Assembly: GCA_023408815.1 (NCBI GenBank)
Contig: JAEYJO010000045.1
Coordinates: 62,001 to 126,000, forward strand
Reading direction: 5' to 3'
DNA length: 64,000 nt
DNA from: Bacillota bacterium
GTDB lineage: Bacteria > Bacillota > Clostridia > Lachnospirales > Lachnospiraceae
Every line of letters starts with the position of its first letter. Position 1 is the first letter of the stretch. Below the pieces are notes generated by a model. It was not told the origin of the DNA. It was given only the letters and a program-made list of their open reading frames with translations, and did no database searches. The translations under genes were made by a program, and so were the position numbers. Positions 57,319-64,000 of the stretch are shown in pieces.

Positions 57319-58605
57319 ATGCAAATATGTGAAGCAAAATTATGTACAGGCTGCAGTGCCTGTGCAAATATTTGCCCTAAACAATGTATTACTATAGAAA
57401 AAGATAGAGACGGTTTTTTGCGTCCACAAATAGATGAAGAAAAATGTATACAATGTATGTCATGTGTTTCGCATTGTCCACAAAATAATTCAATTAGATT
57501 AAATCGTTATAGCAATCCTACTGTATTCGCCGCATATTCTTCAAATTCTAAGCAGATGAAAGTTAGCACCTCTGGCGGCATATTTCCTATACTAGCTGAA
57601 CATATTATTGAACAGGGCGGATGCGTTTATGGGGCACAAATGCAAAATGATTTTAGCGTAAACTTTACTAGAATAAAAGAAAAAAGTGAAATAATAAAAT
57701 TACAAGGTTCAAAATATGTGCAAAGCAATATTGATATGATATATAAAAGTGTATTGAAAGATTTACAAAAAAAGATCCCTGTGTTATTTTCTGGGTTGCC
57801 ATGTCAGATAGGGGGATTATATTCTTTTTTAGGAAAAGATTATGCCAATTTATTTACTATAGATGTTGTTTGTCGAGGCGTTTTGTCTGAAAAAATATTA
57901 AAAGAATATATTTCATATCGTGAAAAAAAAGAAAATTCAAAATTGTCAGATTTGGTTTTTCGTTACAAGGCTAGTAATTGGAAACCGATGAGTTATGGAA
58001 CAGTAATGCATTTAGCATTTAATAATGGTAGGCATTATAATCGTAATTTAACAAGTGAGCCATATTATGCAACATTTCTGAAAAATATAGCGATGAAAGA
58101 AAGCTGCTATTTATGCAGGTATAATGGTTTTCCGCGTATTGGAGATATAACTTTAGGAGACTTTGCGGGGTTAGGGGTACTAGAAACAACGAATTTCTAT
58201 AACAAACAAGGAATCTCGCAAGTACTAATTAATAGTTGTAAGGGTAAAGCGATATATGAATCATGCACCAAAAGGATAATTGATGAAAGAAGAACATTGG
58301 ATGAGTGCTGCTTTTTTAATTTAAACCTTTGGAAGTCAACGGATAGAAACTCAGGGCGGGAATTGTTTCTTGATGAAATAGAACAAAAGGGTATTGAAAT
58401 TGCACTTAAAAAGTATATATCAGATTCGAAAAGCCGGTTGTTGCAGAAAGTTAAAGACATTATAATTTATGTTTTGGGAGAAAAAAGGGTATTATGGGGT
58501 ATGCATAAAAAGAGAATAAGCGATAATATATACCCTACTCAATGGCCTAAAAATAAATATGTAACTTATAATGGGATAAATGACGATGAAAAAGAAATTG
58601 TATAA
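57319..58605 (+). CDS. Ferredoxin-domain / F420 hydrogenase beta-subunit (FrhB)-like protein
   Basis: A 428-residue protein. The N-terminal ferredoxin domain has two [4Fe-4S] motifs, CTGCSACANICP and CIQCMSCVSHCP (residues 9-54). The rest matches FrhB/FdhB proteins (STSGGIFPILAEHII, KLQGSKYVQSN, FSGLPCQIGG, DVVCRGVLSE), which bind flavin and pass electrons. Next to a pyruvyltransferase in a glycan locus it is expected to take part in sugar modification, but no reaction is established. It overlaps the flippase gene by 26 bases. Confidence 0.85.
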   Translation: MQICEAKLCTGCSACANICPKQCITIEKDRDGFLRPQIDEEKCIQCMSCVSHCPQNNSIRLNRYSNPTVFAAYSSNSKQMKVSTSGGIFPILAEHIIEQGGCVYGAQMQNDFSVNFTRIKEKSEIIKLQGSKYVQSNIDMIYKSVLKDLQKKIPVLFSGLPCQIGGLYSFLGKDYANLFTIDVVCRGVLSEKILKEYISYREKKENSKLSDLVFRYKASNWKPMSYGTVMHLAFNNGRHYNRNLTSEPYYATFLKNIAMKESCYLCRYNGFPRIGDITLGDFAGLGVLETTNFYNKQGISQVLINSCKGKAIYESCTKRIIDERRTLDECCFFNLNLWKSTDRNSGRELFLDEIEQKGIEIALKKYISDSKSRLLQKVKDIIIYVLGEKRVLWGMHKKRISDNIYPTQWPKNKYVTYNGINDDEKEIV

Positions 58606-59863
58606 CTTTTTATTTCCTACTTCCGTATACTCCTTGAAACGGGATGTAACATGGAATACGTTTGCGGGTTTGTTAAATGCAATAGAGGCTGTAGCTTTAT
58701 TAGCTGTTGTTACTAGGGTTTGTGGTGTAGAGGAGGCTGGATATTTATCAATAGCATTTGCAGTAGCGAATCTATTTGTTGCGGTTGGCAAATATGGAGT
58801 AAGATATTTTCAAGTAACTAATTGCAATACACCTATTTCTTTAGAATCATATAGAAATATGCGAGTTATTACAATAGCAATTATGTTGTTTTTCTGTTTT
58901 CTTTACATTGTTAATGGGAAAATTAATAATGGATATTCCTGGTATAAAATGTGCGTGGTAGTTCTTATGTGTATAATATACGCAGTAGAATCAATGGAGG
59001 ATACATATTGGGGATATTTGCAAAGGGAGAATAAACTTGCTTCAGGCGCGAAAGTTTTTATATTACGGTGGTTAAGTATATTGCTCATAATCAATATAGG
59101 CTTATTTTTAGGATGCAATTTACTGGAATCCTTATTAGCAGCGACAATTTGCTCTTGGGTAATTTATTTATTTTGCATGAATTTAGTCCGTAAAGAGTGC
59201 GATTATAAAAAGTCCAGATGGGATTGGGGGCAAATAAAATTACTATTTATAAAGTGTACACCTTTAGCATTAGGCGTGTTTTTTAATTATTATATATGCA
59301 ATGCGCCTAAATATTCTATCGATACTTATATGTCTGATGAAATACAAGCTTATTATGGATATATAGCTATGCCTGTTTTTTTAATACAATTATTAAGTAA
59401 TTTTATTTTTCATCCGATGTTGGTAAAAATATCAAATTATTGGAATACTGGAGAGTATGAGAAATTCAAAATATCCATTTTAAAACAGTATATTACGATA
59501 GTAGCCTTAACAATAATATGCTTAATAGGAACATGGCGGCTAGGCGTACCAATTCTTTCTATTATTTATGGAACGAATTTATCACAATATAGTAACGAAT
59601 TACTTATACTAATGTTAGGTGGTGGATTCTTAGCATTTGATGGTTTCTTGAATATTGTTTTAACGGTTATGGATGCACGAAAAGATATTTTGATAGGATA
59701 TGGGGTTAGTGCGATTTTATCACTGTTATTATTACCTTATATTGTTAATCAATATGGAGTTTTAGGAGCAACAATAGAATTTTGTGGAATTTTGTTCTTA
59801 CTATCATTATATTTTAACGTACGATTATGGAGTTATTACTTTCGAATATTAGATAGAAAATAA
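58580..59863 (+). CDS. wzx: Wzx-type oligosaccharide flippase (MOP superfamily)
   Basis: A 427-residue protein with about twelve helices spread over its length, no ATPase, and a start region (SVYSLKRDVTWNTFAGLLNAI) typical of Wzx/PST transporters. GVEEAGYLSIAFAVANLF is the conserved second helix pattern. It would flip undecaprenyl-linked repeat units. ATG 58580 and ATG 58586 are both possible; both lie inside the end of the FrhB-like gene. It is the fourth export candidate in the window, after two ABC flippases and Wzm/Wzt. Confidence 0.87.
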   Translation: MTMKKKLYNFLFPTSVYSLKRDVTWNTFAGLLNAIEAVALLAVVTRVCGVEEAGYLSIAFAVANLFVAVGKYGVRYFQVTNCNTPISLESYRNMRVITIAIMLFFCFLYIVNGKINNGYSWYKMCVVVLMCIIYAVESMEDTYWGYLQRENKLASGAKVFILRWLSILLIINIGLFLGCNLLESLLAATICSWVIYLFCMNLVRKECDYKKSRWDWGQIKLLFIKCTPLALGVFFNYYICNAPKYSIDTYMSDEIQAYYGYIAMPVFLIQLLSNFIFHPMLVKISNYWNTGEYEKFKISILKQYITIVALTIICLIGTWRLGVPILSIIYGTNLSQYSNELLILMLGGGFLAFDGFLNIVLTVMDARKDILIGYGVSAILSLLLLPYIVNQYGVLGATIEFCGILFLLSLYFNVRLWSYYFRILDRK

Positions 59864-59946
59864 AAGCGTTATAATTGATATAGATAAAGTTTTAAATTAT
59901 TGTCTTTAAAAAAGGCAATGCCTGACTTAGTTATCACTAATATATA

Positions 59947-59975
59947 TTGACTTGCTAATTTATTAGTAATGTAAT
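59947..59975 (+). promoter_or_regulatory. Sigma-A-type promoter upstream of gmd
   Basis: The 155-base gap after wzx is very AT-rich. TTGACT at 59947-59952 (one mismatch to consensus) is followed by a 17-base spacer and TGTAAT at 59970-59975 (one mismatch). Predicted transcription would begin near 59982, giving a leader of about 37 bases before the gmd ATG, which has GAGG about ten bases upstream. It could drive gmd, rmd, the AraC-type regulator and rfbG separately from the long upstream operon. Confidence 0.5.
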
Positions 59976-60018
59976 AAAATAAATTTATAAATTAAAATAT
60001 AAGTAATGAGGTAGAAAT

Positions 60019-61050
60019 ATGAAAAATGCTCTAATTACAGGAATTAATGGACAAGATGGTTCTTATCTCGCAGAACTGTTATTAAAAAAGGGATACCATG
60101 TATATGGAATTATGCGCCGTAAGTCTGTAGTGGATTATGGAAACGTAGAACATATTAAAGATAGGCTTCATTTCGTTTATGCAGATATGACAGATGTAGT
60201 ATCATTGATTAATGCAATGAAAATATCACAGGCAGATGAAGTATATAACCTTGCTGCACAGTCTTTTGTTGCAACTTCTTGGGAACAGCCTTTAGCAACA
60301 GCCGAGATAGATGCAGTTGGCGTTACCAATATGCTGGAAGCGATTCGTACGGTAAAGCCTTCCTGTAGATTCTATCAGGCGTCTACTTCTGAAATGTTTG
60401 GCTTGGTACAAGCTATTCCGCAGTGCGAGACAACACCTTTTTACCCTAGGAGTCCTTATGGTGTGGCGAAGTTGTATGGGCACTGGATTACAAAGAATTA
60501 CAGGGAAAGCTATGACTTATATGCATGCAGTGGAATACTTTTCAATCATGAGAGTGAGCGGAGAGGAAAAGAGTTCGTCACTCGTAAGATTACGGATGCA
60601 GTAGTACGAATTAAGCTTGGTATACAGGAGTATATTGAACTGGGAAATATGGATTCTAAGCGTGACTGGGGGCATTCCAAAGATTATGTATATGCTATGT
60701 GGCTAATGCTGCAACAGGAGCAGGCGGATGACTATGTAATTGCAACGAATGAAACTCGAACGGTACGCGAATTTGTAGAAGTGGCTTTTTCGAAAGTGGG
60801 AATTGCTGTAGAGTGGTGTGGTACGGGAATTGATGAGATTGGAAAAGATAAAGCTACTGGTAAAATAATTGTCAAAATCAATAAAGACTTTTTCCGTCCT
60901 GCAGAAGTTGACATTTTACTTGGGAATCCAGCTAAAGCAGAAAAGGAACTGGGATGGAATCGCCAGATTTCCTTTGATGAATTAGTAGAGCGCATGATTA
61001 ATAATGATATGGAATTAGTAAAAAATGAAATTGCATATAATAACTTATAA
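60019..61050 (+). CDS. gmd: GDP-mannose 4,6-dehydratase
   Basis: A 343-residue extended SDR. ITGINGQDGSYLAELLLKKGY is the NADP loop with the Gmd-specific GQDGS, followed by YNLAAQSFV, STSEMFGLVQ, YPRSPYGVAKLYGHWI (Y-x3-K) and LFNHESERRGKEFVTRKI (RRG binds the second NADP). The product is GDP-4-keto-6-deoxy-D-mannose. In this window it can feed Rmd (GDP-D-rhamnose) and Per (GDP-perosamine). Its composition is less AT-rich than the genes just upstream. A promoter-like sequence lies about 45 bases before it. Confidence 0.96.
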   Translation: MKNALITGINGQDGSYLAELLLKKGYHVYGIMRRKSVVDYGNVEHIKDRLHFVYADMTDVVSLINAMKISQADEVYNLAAQSFVATSWEQPLATAEIDAVGVTNMLEAIRTVKPSCRFYQASTSEMFGLVQAIPQCETTPFYPRSPYGVAKLYGHWITKNYRESYDLYACSGILFNHESERRGKEFVTRKITDAVVRIKLGIQEYIELGNMDSKRDWGHSKDYVYAMWLMLQQEQADDYVIATNETRTVREFVEVAFSKVGIAVEWCGTGIDEIGKDKATGKIIVKINKDFFRPAEVDILLGNPAKAEKELGWNRQISFDELVERMINNDMELVKNEIAYNNL

Positions 61051-61070
61051 AAAAATAAGACAACAAGGGA

Positions 61071-61099
61071 AAAGGGAATTCTAATTAAGGATTCCCTTT
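61071..61099 (+). other. Stem-loop between gmd and rmd
   Basis: AAAGGGAAT (61071-61079) and ATTCCCTTT (61091-61099) are perfect inverted repeats with an 11-base loop, in the 64-base gap between the two genes. There is no following T run on the + strand, so a classical terminator is doubtful; it may be an mRNA-stabilising or attenuating hairpin that tunes Rmd relative to Gmd. Confidence 0.45.
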
Positions 61100-61114
61100 C
61101 ATGGTATTAGGCAA

Positions 61115-62056
61115 ATGAAAAAAGCAATGATTATAGGGGCCGCTGGATTTGTAGGAAATTATCTAATGGAATATCTAAGAAAAGAATGTAACATGGAAGT
61201 GCATGTTACAAAGCTTTTACGCGAAGAAATTAATAATGGGTATGTGAAAGTATATGATTTGGATATTCTGGATAAAGAAGCAATTGTGTCGCTGCTATTT
61301 GAAATCAGACCGGATTATATATTCCATCTTGCGGCGCAGAGTTCTGTAGGGTTAGCATGGAAGAATCCCTGTTTGACGATTGATGTAAATATAAAAGGCA
61401 GCGTAAATGTTATGGATGCAGTTCGCGAGTTATATTATAAACCAAGAGTTATTTTAATAGGTTCGGGAGAAGAATATGGACATATTAACGAAGGTGAGAC
61501 CCCAATTAAAGAGGGAAATATGATTCGACCGGGGAATATATATGCAGCAACAAAGGTGTGTCAGAACATGATTGGAAATATTTATGCTCAAGCTTATGAT
61601 ATGGAGTTGATGATGGTAAGAGCCTTTAATCATATAGGTCCAACGCAAGCACCGGCATTTGTTGTGGCTGATTTTTGTAAACAGGTTGCGGAGATCGAGG
61701 AGGCAATAAGAGAGCCTGTCATATATGTTGGCAACCTAGAAGCGAAACGTGATTTTACAGATGTGAGAGATGTAGTGCGGGCGTATGCCATGTTAATTGA
61801 GAAAGGCAATCCTGGAGAGACCTACAATGTAGGAAGCGGTCACGCTGTATCCATCAGAGAGATATTGGAATTAATCATTTCTTTATCTAGTCAGGACATT
61901 AGAGTTGAAATTGATTCTAATAAATTAAGGCCAATAGATGTACCTATTATTGAAGCAGATGTAACAAAGTTGAGAAATCTTACCGGATGGGAGCCGGAGA
62001 TAACTTTAGAACAGACAATAAAAGAAACACTGAATTATTGGCGTAAGAGAGTATAG
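61115..62056 (+). CDS. rmd: GDP-6-deoxy-D-mannose reductase (GDP-D-rhamnose synthase)
   Basis: A 313-residue extended SDR. IGAAGFVGNYLMEYL is the NAD(P) loop, and HLAAQSSVGLAWKNP, GSGEEYG and IYAATKVCQNM (Y-x3-K) follow. RAFNHIGPTQAPAFVVADF, VGNLEAKRDFTDVRDVVRAY and YNVGSGHAVSI are the Rmd pattern. It reduces the 4-keto group of the Gmd product to give GDP-D-rhamnose. The GDP-L-fucose synthase alternative (Fcl) is disfavoured because its epimerase motifs are absent. It follows gmd by 64 bases with a stem-loop in between. Confidence 0.9.
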   Translation: MKKAMIIGAAGFVGNYLMEYLRKECNMEVHVTKLLREEINNGYVKVYDLDILDKEAIVSLLFEIRPDYIFHLAAQSSVGLAWKNPCLTIDVNIKGSVNVMDAVRELYYKPRVILIGSGEEYGHINEGETPIKEGNMIRPGNIYAATKVCQNMIGNIYAQAYDMELMMVRAFNHIGPTQAPAFVVADFCKQVAEIEEAIREPVIYVGNLEAKRDFTDVRDVVRAYAMLIEKGNPGETYNVGSGHAVSIREILELIISLSSQDIRVEIDSNKLRPIDVPIIEADVTKLRNLTGWEPEITLEQTIKETLNYWRKRV

Positions 62057-62068
62057 AGAGGTAATACA

Positions 62069-62956
62069 ATGAGTGATATTAGTACATTATTTACGACAAC
62101 TGGGATAACGGATTCTAAGAGGATATTGCATACCCCTGGAGAATTTGCGAAAAGTAATTTACTTTATGTGCAGGAAGTAGGAAAATTAAAAAGCTTGCAG
62201 CCGCATAAGTCGCAGAGAGAAAAGCTTGATTCTTTTTTATTTCTTGGAGTATTAAGCGGTGCAGGAACAATCACGATAGGGAATACAGAGTTTGATGTAA
62301 AACAGGGCTATTGTGCATTAATTAATTGTATGGATTATTATGCTCATGAGAGCAGCAAAGAGATGCCATGGGAGCTTATGTGGGTACACTTCAATGGAAA
62401 TACCGCGAAAGAATATTTTAATTTGTTCATGGAGCAGAATGAACAAAAGAATATTTTTTTGCTGGAAGATCTGGTAGAATTAGAAGACTATATAAATAGA
62501 TTGATGGAATACCAGAAAGAAAAGGATCTGAAGTCAGAATTATTAAGTGGAAATATTCTGGGACAGCTGATAAATGCCTGTCTTTTTGCCGTGATACATC
62601 ATGAAAAAGAAAATCAGCAGAAATATAAAAAGATATGTAACGAAATTAGAGAATGTGTAAATGAAAAATATCAAGAGCCTGAATTGCTTCATATTTTTAC
62701 CAGTAGATATGGAATAGATGAAGAAGAACTTGATATGTGTTTTCAAAAAACATATGGAATAACATTGCGAGATTATATTGTAAACAGAAGATTTACGGCA
62801 GCAAAGGAATTACTTCGTTTCACGATAAAGCCTATAAAAGAAATTATAGAAGAATCCGGAATCCGGAATGATGACTTATTTAGAAAGTTATTTCAAGACG
62901 GTGAAAAAATGACTGCCGAGGAATATCGGATGAAGTGGTCCCAATGGATAAAATAA
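62069..62956 (+). CDS. AraC-family transcriptional regulator
   Basis: A 295-residue protein with an N-terminal cupin-like sensor (residues 20-120, FLFLGVLSGAGTITIGN and LMWVHFNG) and a C-terminal pair of helix-turn-helix motifs (about residues 190-290). YGITLRDYIVNRRFTAAKELLRFT and PIKEIIEESGIRNDDLFRKLFQ occupy the usual positions, though the end (MTAEEYRMKW) departs from the typical SPxxYR. The cupin could sense a sugar. It is the only regulator in the window and lies within the biosynthetic run, 12 bases after rmd and 48 before rfbG, so it may control the locus from inside. Confidence 0.85.
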   Translation: MSDISTLFTTTGITDSKRILHTPGEFAKSNLLYVQEVGKLKSLQPHKSQREKLDSFLFLGVLSGAGTITIGNTEFDVKQGYCALINCMDYYAHESSKEMPWELMWVHFNGNTAKEYFNLFMEQNEQKNIFLLEDLVELEDYINRLMEYQKEKDLKSELLSGNILGQLINACLFAVIHHEKENQQKYKKICNEIRECVNEKYQEPELLHIFTSRYGIDEEELDMCFQKTYGITLRDYIVNRRFTAAKELLRFTIKPIKEIIEESGIRNDDLFRKLFQDGEKMTAEEYRMKWSQWIK

Positions 62957-63004
62957 ATAATGCCGTACTAAAACTTAAATCGAAAAAATCAGGTGAGATT
63001 GGAT

Positions 63005-64000
63005 ATGGATATTAATTTTTTCAAACAAAAAAATATTTTAGTAACTGGTCATACGGGCTTTAAAGGGAGTTGGATGTGTAAGATGCTGACTGATGCCGGA
63101 GCGCTGGTAACCGGTTATGCACTAGAGCCGCCTACAAATCCGAGTCTCTTTGAAATATGTGGCGTGGCAGATAAGATGAAATCCATTATAGGTGATGTTA
63201 GGAACTTGGAATCTTTACAACAAGTATTCAACGAAGTGCGACCAGAAATAGTCATCCATATGGCGGCTCAGCCACTTGTACGTGATTCATATAAGAACCC
63301 GGCATATACATATGAGGTAAATGTTATGGGAACAGTCAATGTACTTGAATGTGTACGTAATTCTGTCTCTGTAAAGTCATTTCTTAATGTCACCACGGAC
63401 AAAGTATATTTGAATCAAGAATGGGAATGGGGATATCGGGAGAATGATGAATTGAATGGCTATGATCCTTATTCCAATTCTAAATCATGCTCTGAACTCG
63501 TTACAAGCAGTTATAGGAATTCTTTTTTTAAGGATACTTCAATTGCAATTTCGACAGCACGTGCCGGAAATGTTATTGGCGGCGGTGATTTTGCTATGGA
63601 TAGAATTATTCCAGATTGTATCAGGGCGGCTATGGATGGAAAAGAAATCATTGTGCGGAATCCATTTTCTACGAGACCTTATCAACATGTGCTTGAACCT
63701 ATAATGGCTTATCTAATGATTTGCCAAGCTCAATATGAAGACATTGATTATGCGGGTAGTTATAACGTAGGACCAGACGAAACGGATTGTTGGACAACGG
63801 GCGATTTGGTGACTCTTTTTTGTGATAAGTGGAATGCTCGAATGGGGGCTTCTATTTACTGGAAAAATGAATATGACGGCGGACCACATGAAGCTAATTT
63901 CCTAAAACTCGATTGTTCCAAAATAAAAAAAATCTTTGATTGGAAACCGCGATGGAATATAGAAACAACTATGGAAAAGATTGTTGAGTGGACAGATATA
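63005..64000 (+). CDS. rfbG: CDP-glucose 4,6-dehydratase, 3'-truncated by window edge
   Basis: The open frame runs from ATG 63005 to the last base (332 residues of about 355-360). VTGHTGFKGSWMC is the NAD loop with the RfbG-type GFKGSW. HMAAQPLVRDSYKNP, VTTDKVYLN, GYDPYSNSKSCSEL (Y-x3-K) and TARAGNVIGGGDF with RIIPDCIRA complete the match. It makes CDP-4-keto-6-deoxyglucose, the substrate of RfbH. AGGTGAG lies seven bases before the ATG. The usual rfbF-rfbG-rfbH order is broken: the partners are 14 kb upstream. Confidence 0.94.
   Translation, partial: MDINFFKQKNILVTGHTGFKGSWMCKMLTDAGALVTGYALEPPTNPSLFEICGVADKMKSIIGDVRNLESLQQVFNEVRPEIVIHMAAQPLVRDSYKNPAYTYEVNVMGTVNVLECVRNSVSVKSFLNVTTDKVYLNQEWEWGYRENDELNGYDPYSNSKSCSELVTSSYRNSFFKDTSIAISTARAGNVIGGGDFAMDRIIPDCIRAAMDGKEIIVRNPFSTRPYQHVLEPIMAYLMICQAQYEDIDYAGSYNVGPDETDCWTTGDLVTLFCDKWNARMGASIYWKNEYDGGPHEANFLKLDCSKIKKIFDWKPRWNIETTMEKIVEWTDI

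Noticed and set aside
59905..59925. Small AGGC/GCCT hairpin after wzx, as a terminator
   Set aside because: The stem is only four base pairs and no T run follows on the + strand.
61115..62056. rmd as GDP-L-fucose synthase (fcl)
   Set aside because: The NHIGP / VVADF / VGNLEAKRDFTDVRD pattern fits Rmd; the cysteine-histidine epimerase motif region of Fcl was not seen.
63456..63704. Short + strand open frame inside the end region
   Set aside because: It is in a different frame within rfbG, whose motifs continue through the whole stretch to the window edge.

Overview
The window is one long, single-direction polysaccharide biosynthesis locus. About 49 genes are called, all on the + strand. No gap exceeds about 155 bases, and many junctions are stop/start overlaps. 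Strong AGGAGG-type ribosome binding sites, frequent TTG and GTG starts, AT-rich coding sequence and the family content (DUF6056-like GT-C proteins, PglK-like ABC flippases, GT-D, YfhO-like proteins) point to a Gram-positive Clostridia member, probably Lachnospiraceae-like. That placement is an inference from gene style, because no rRNA or housekeeping gene is present. The first gene (asparagine synthase) and the last gene (rfbG) run off the window.

Layout. Block A (1-18.2 kb, GC-richer) holds an AsnB-type amidotransferase, GT11 fucosyltransferase-like enzymes, GT2 and GT4 enzymes, three rare transferase types (GT17, DUF5672-like, DUF3431-like), a PglK-like ABC flippase, a GT2 + GT-C fusion, a Wzy-like polymerase, the initiating polyprenyl-phosphate sugar transferase and a GH88/GH105-like hydrolase. 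Block B (18.2-31.9 kb, progressively AT-richer) holds another GT11, a DUF1972 GT4, further GT2/GT4/GT8/GT-D enzymes, a radical SAM enzyme, an O-fucosyltransferase-like protein, a second ABC flippase and a GT-C-like membrane protein. Block C (32.0-36.4 kb, GC-richer) holds UDP-glucose dehydrogenase, a Wzy-like polymerase fused to a Wzz-like segment, and a GT4. Block D (36.5-64 kb, strongly AT-rich up to about 60 kb) holds GDP-perosamine synthase and N-acetyltransferase, a Wzm/Wzt ABC exporter, two unusual large GT-B enzymes, a YfhO-like protein, an acyltransferase, the CDP-dideoxysugar enzymes RfbF and RfbH, a four-gene cassette (two-domain aldolase, ThDP enzyme, dehydroquinate-synthase-like cyclase, SDR), a GtrB-like GT2, a pyruvyltransferase/FrhB pair, a Wzx flippase, Gmd, Rmd, an AraC-type regulator and RfbG.

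Working together. The precursor genes predict UDP-glucuronate (ugd), GDP-D-rhamnose (gmd + rmd), GDP-N-acetylperosamine (gmd + per + perB) and a CDP-3,6-dideoxyhexose (rfbF, rfbG, rfbH). The last is probably elaborated by the ThDP enzyme/SDR pair in a yersiniose-like way. Four export routes (two ABC flippases, Wzm/Wzt and Wzx) and two polymerases suggest that more than one glycan is made, or that several loci have been stacked by recombination.

The most novel-looking parts are the 47.7-55.3 kb cassette, which may make a branched or carbocyclic dideoxy sugar, and the Wzy-Wzz-like fusion at 33.3-35.3 kb.
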